Below are positions 6,509-6,512 of a stretch of DNA of 6,512 nucleotides, piece after piece. A program made the position numbers and the translations under genes. The stretch lies in the NCBI GenBank assembly GCA_964549475.1, contig CAZJXH010000216.1, forward strand, positions 1 through 6,512. Direction: 5' to 3'. This DNA is from JBBQKF01 sp964549475 (GTDB taxonomy: Bacteria; Bacillota; Clostridia; Saccharofermentanales; UBA5734). The notes under the pieces are model-generated. The model was not told where the DNA came from. It searched no databases and saw only the letters and a list, made by a program, of their open reading frames with translations. Position 1 is the first letter of the stretch; each line of letters begins with the position of its first letter.

Positions 6509-6512
6509 TCAT

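Noticed and set aside
1..6512. CRISPR array, tRNA/rRNA gene, or insertion sequence
   Set aside because: No regularly spaced repeats, no cloverleaf-like or conserved RNA sequence, and no transposase or terminal inverted repeats were seen on either strand.

Overview
This window looks like the right-hand end of a prophage, or prophage-derived island, in a low-to-mid GC member of the Bacillota, probably of the Clostridia or Negativicutes type. The reasons are strong AGGAGG ribosome sites ahead of nearly every gene, a clostridial-type small holin, a phage amidase with a C-terminal SPOR-like segment, and tandem serine recombinases. No gene here is specific enough to name a genus.

Layout. Positions 2-370 (+) hold the C-terminal part of a RES-family NAD+ phosphorylase, which runs off the left edge. 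It is convergent with everything else. Positions 371-480 are an AT-rich gap between the RES gene and the recombinase end. This is the natural place for a phage/host junction (att), although only one side is visible. Positions 481-3971 (-) are a compact unit of four genes whose ends overlap. In transcription order these are a helix-turn-helix/double zinc-ribbon protein (134 aa), an 80-aa SHOCT-like protein, serine recombinase B (436 codons, broken by an in-frame TAG), and serine recombinase A (524 aa, intact). A clear rho-independent terminator (4048-4091) separates this unit from the phage late genes. Positions 4103-6508 (-) are, in transcription order, the distal part of a tail fibre or receptor-binding protein, an unidentified 99-aa tail-associated protein, a holin, and an N-acetylmuramoyl-L-alanine amidase (broken by an in-frame TAA at codon 47).

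How the genes fit together. The tail fibre would bind the host surface, and the holin and amidase would form the lysis cassette. The recombinase unit would integrate and excise the element. The HTH/zinc-ribbon and SHOCT-like proteins are co-transcribed with the recombinases and may regulate or assist them (inference).

Most notable observation. Two genes carry single in-frame nonsense codons (TAG at 3021-3023, TAA at 4646-4648), with clear homologous coding on both sides in the same frame and no indel. A third in-frame stop (TGA at 6509-6511) sits just upstream of tail-fibre sequence that has no convincing start codon. The simplest reading is a decaying prophage. Readthrough or consensus error should be excluded first. 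I did not find a convincing new class of system. The most interesting leads are the four-gene overlapping recombinase unit and a possible attenuator ahead of the lysis cassette.
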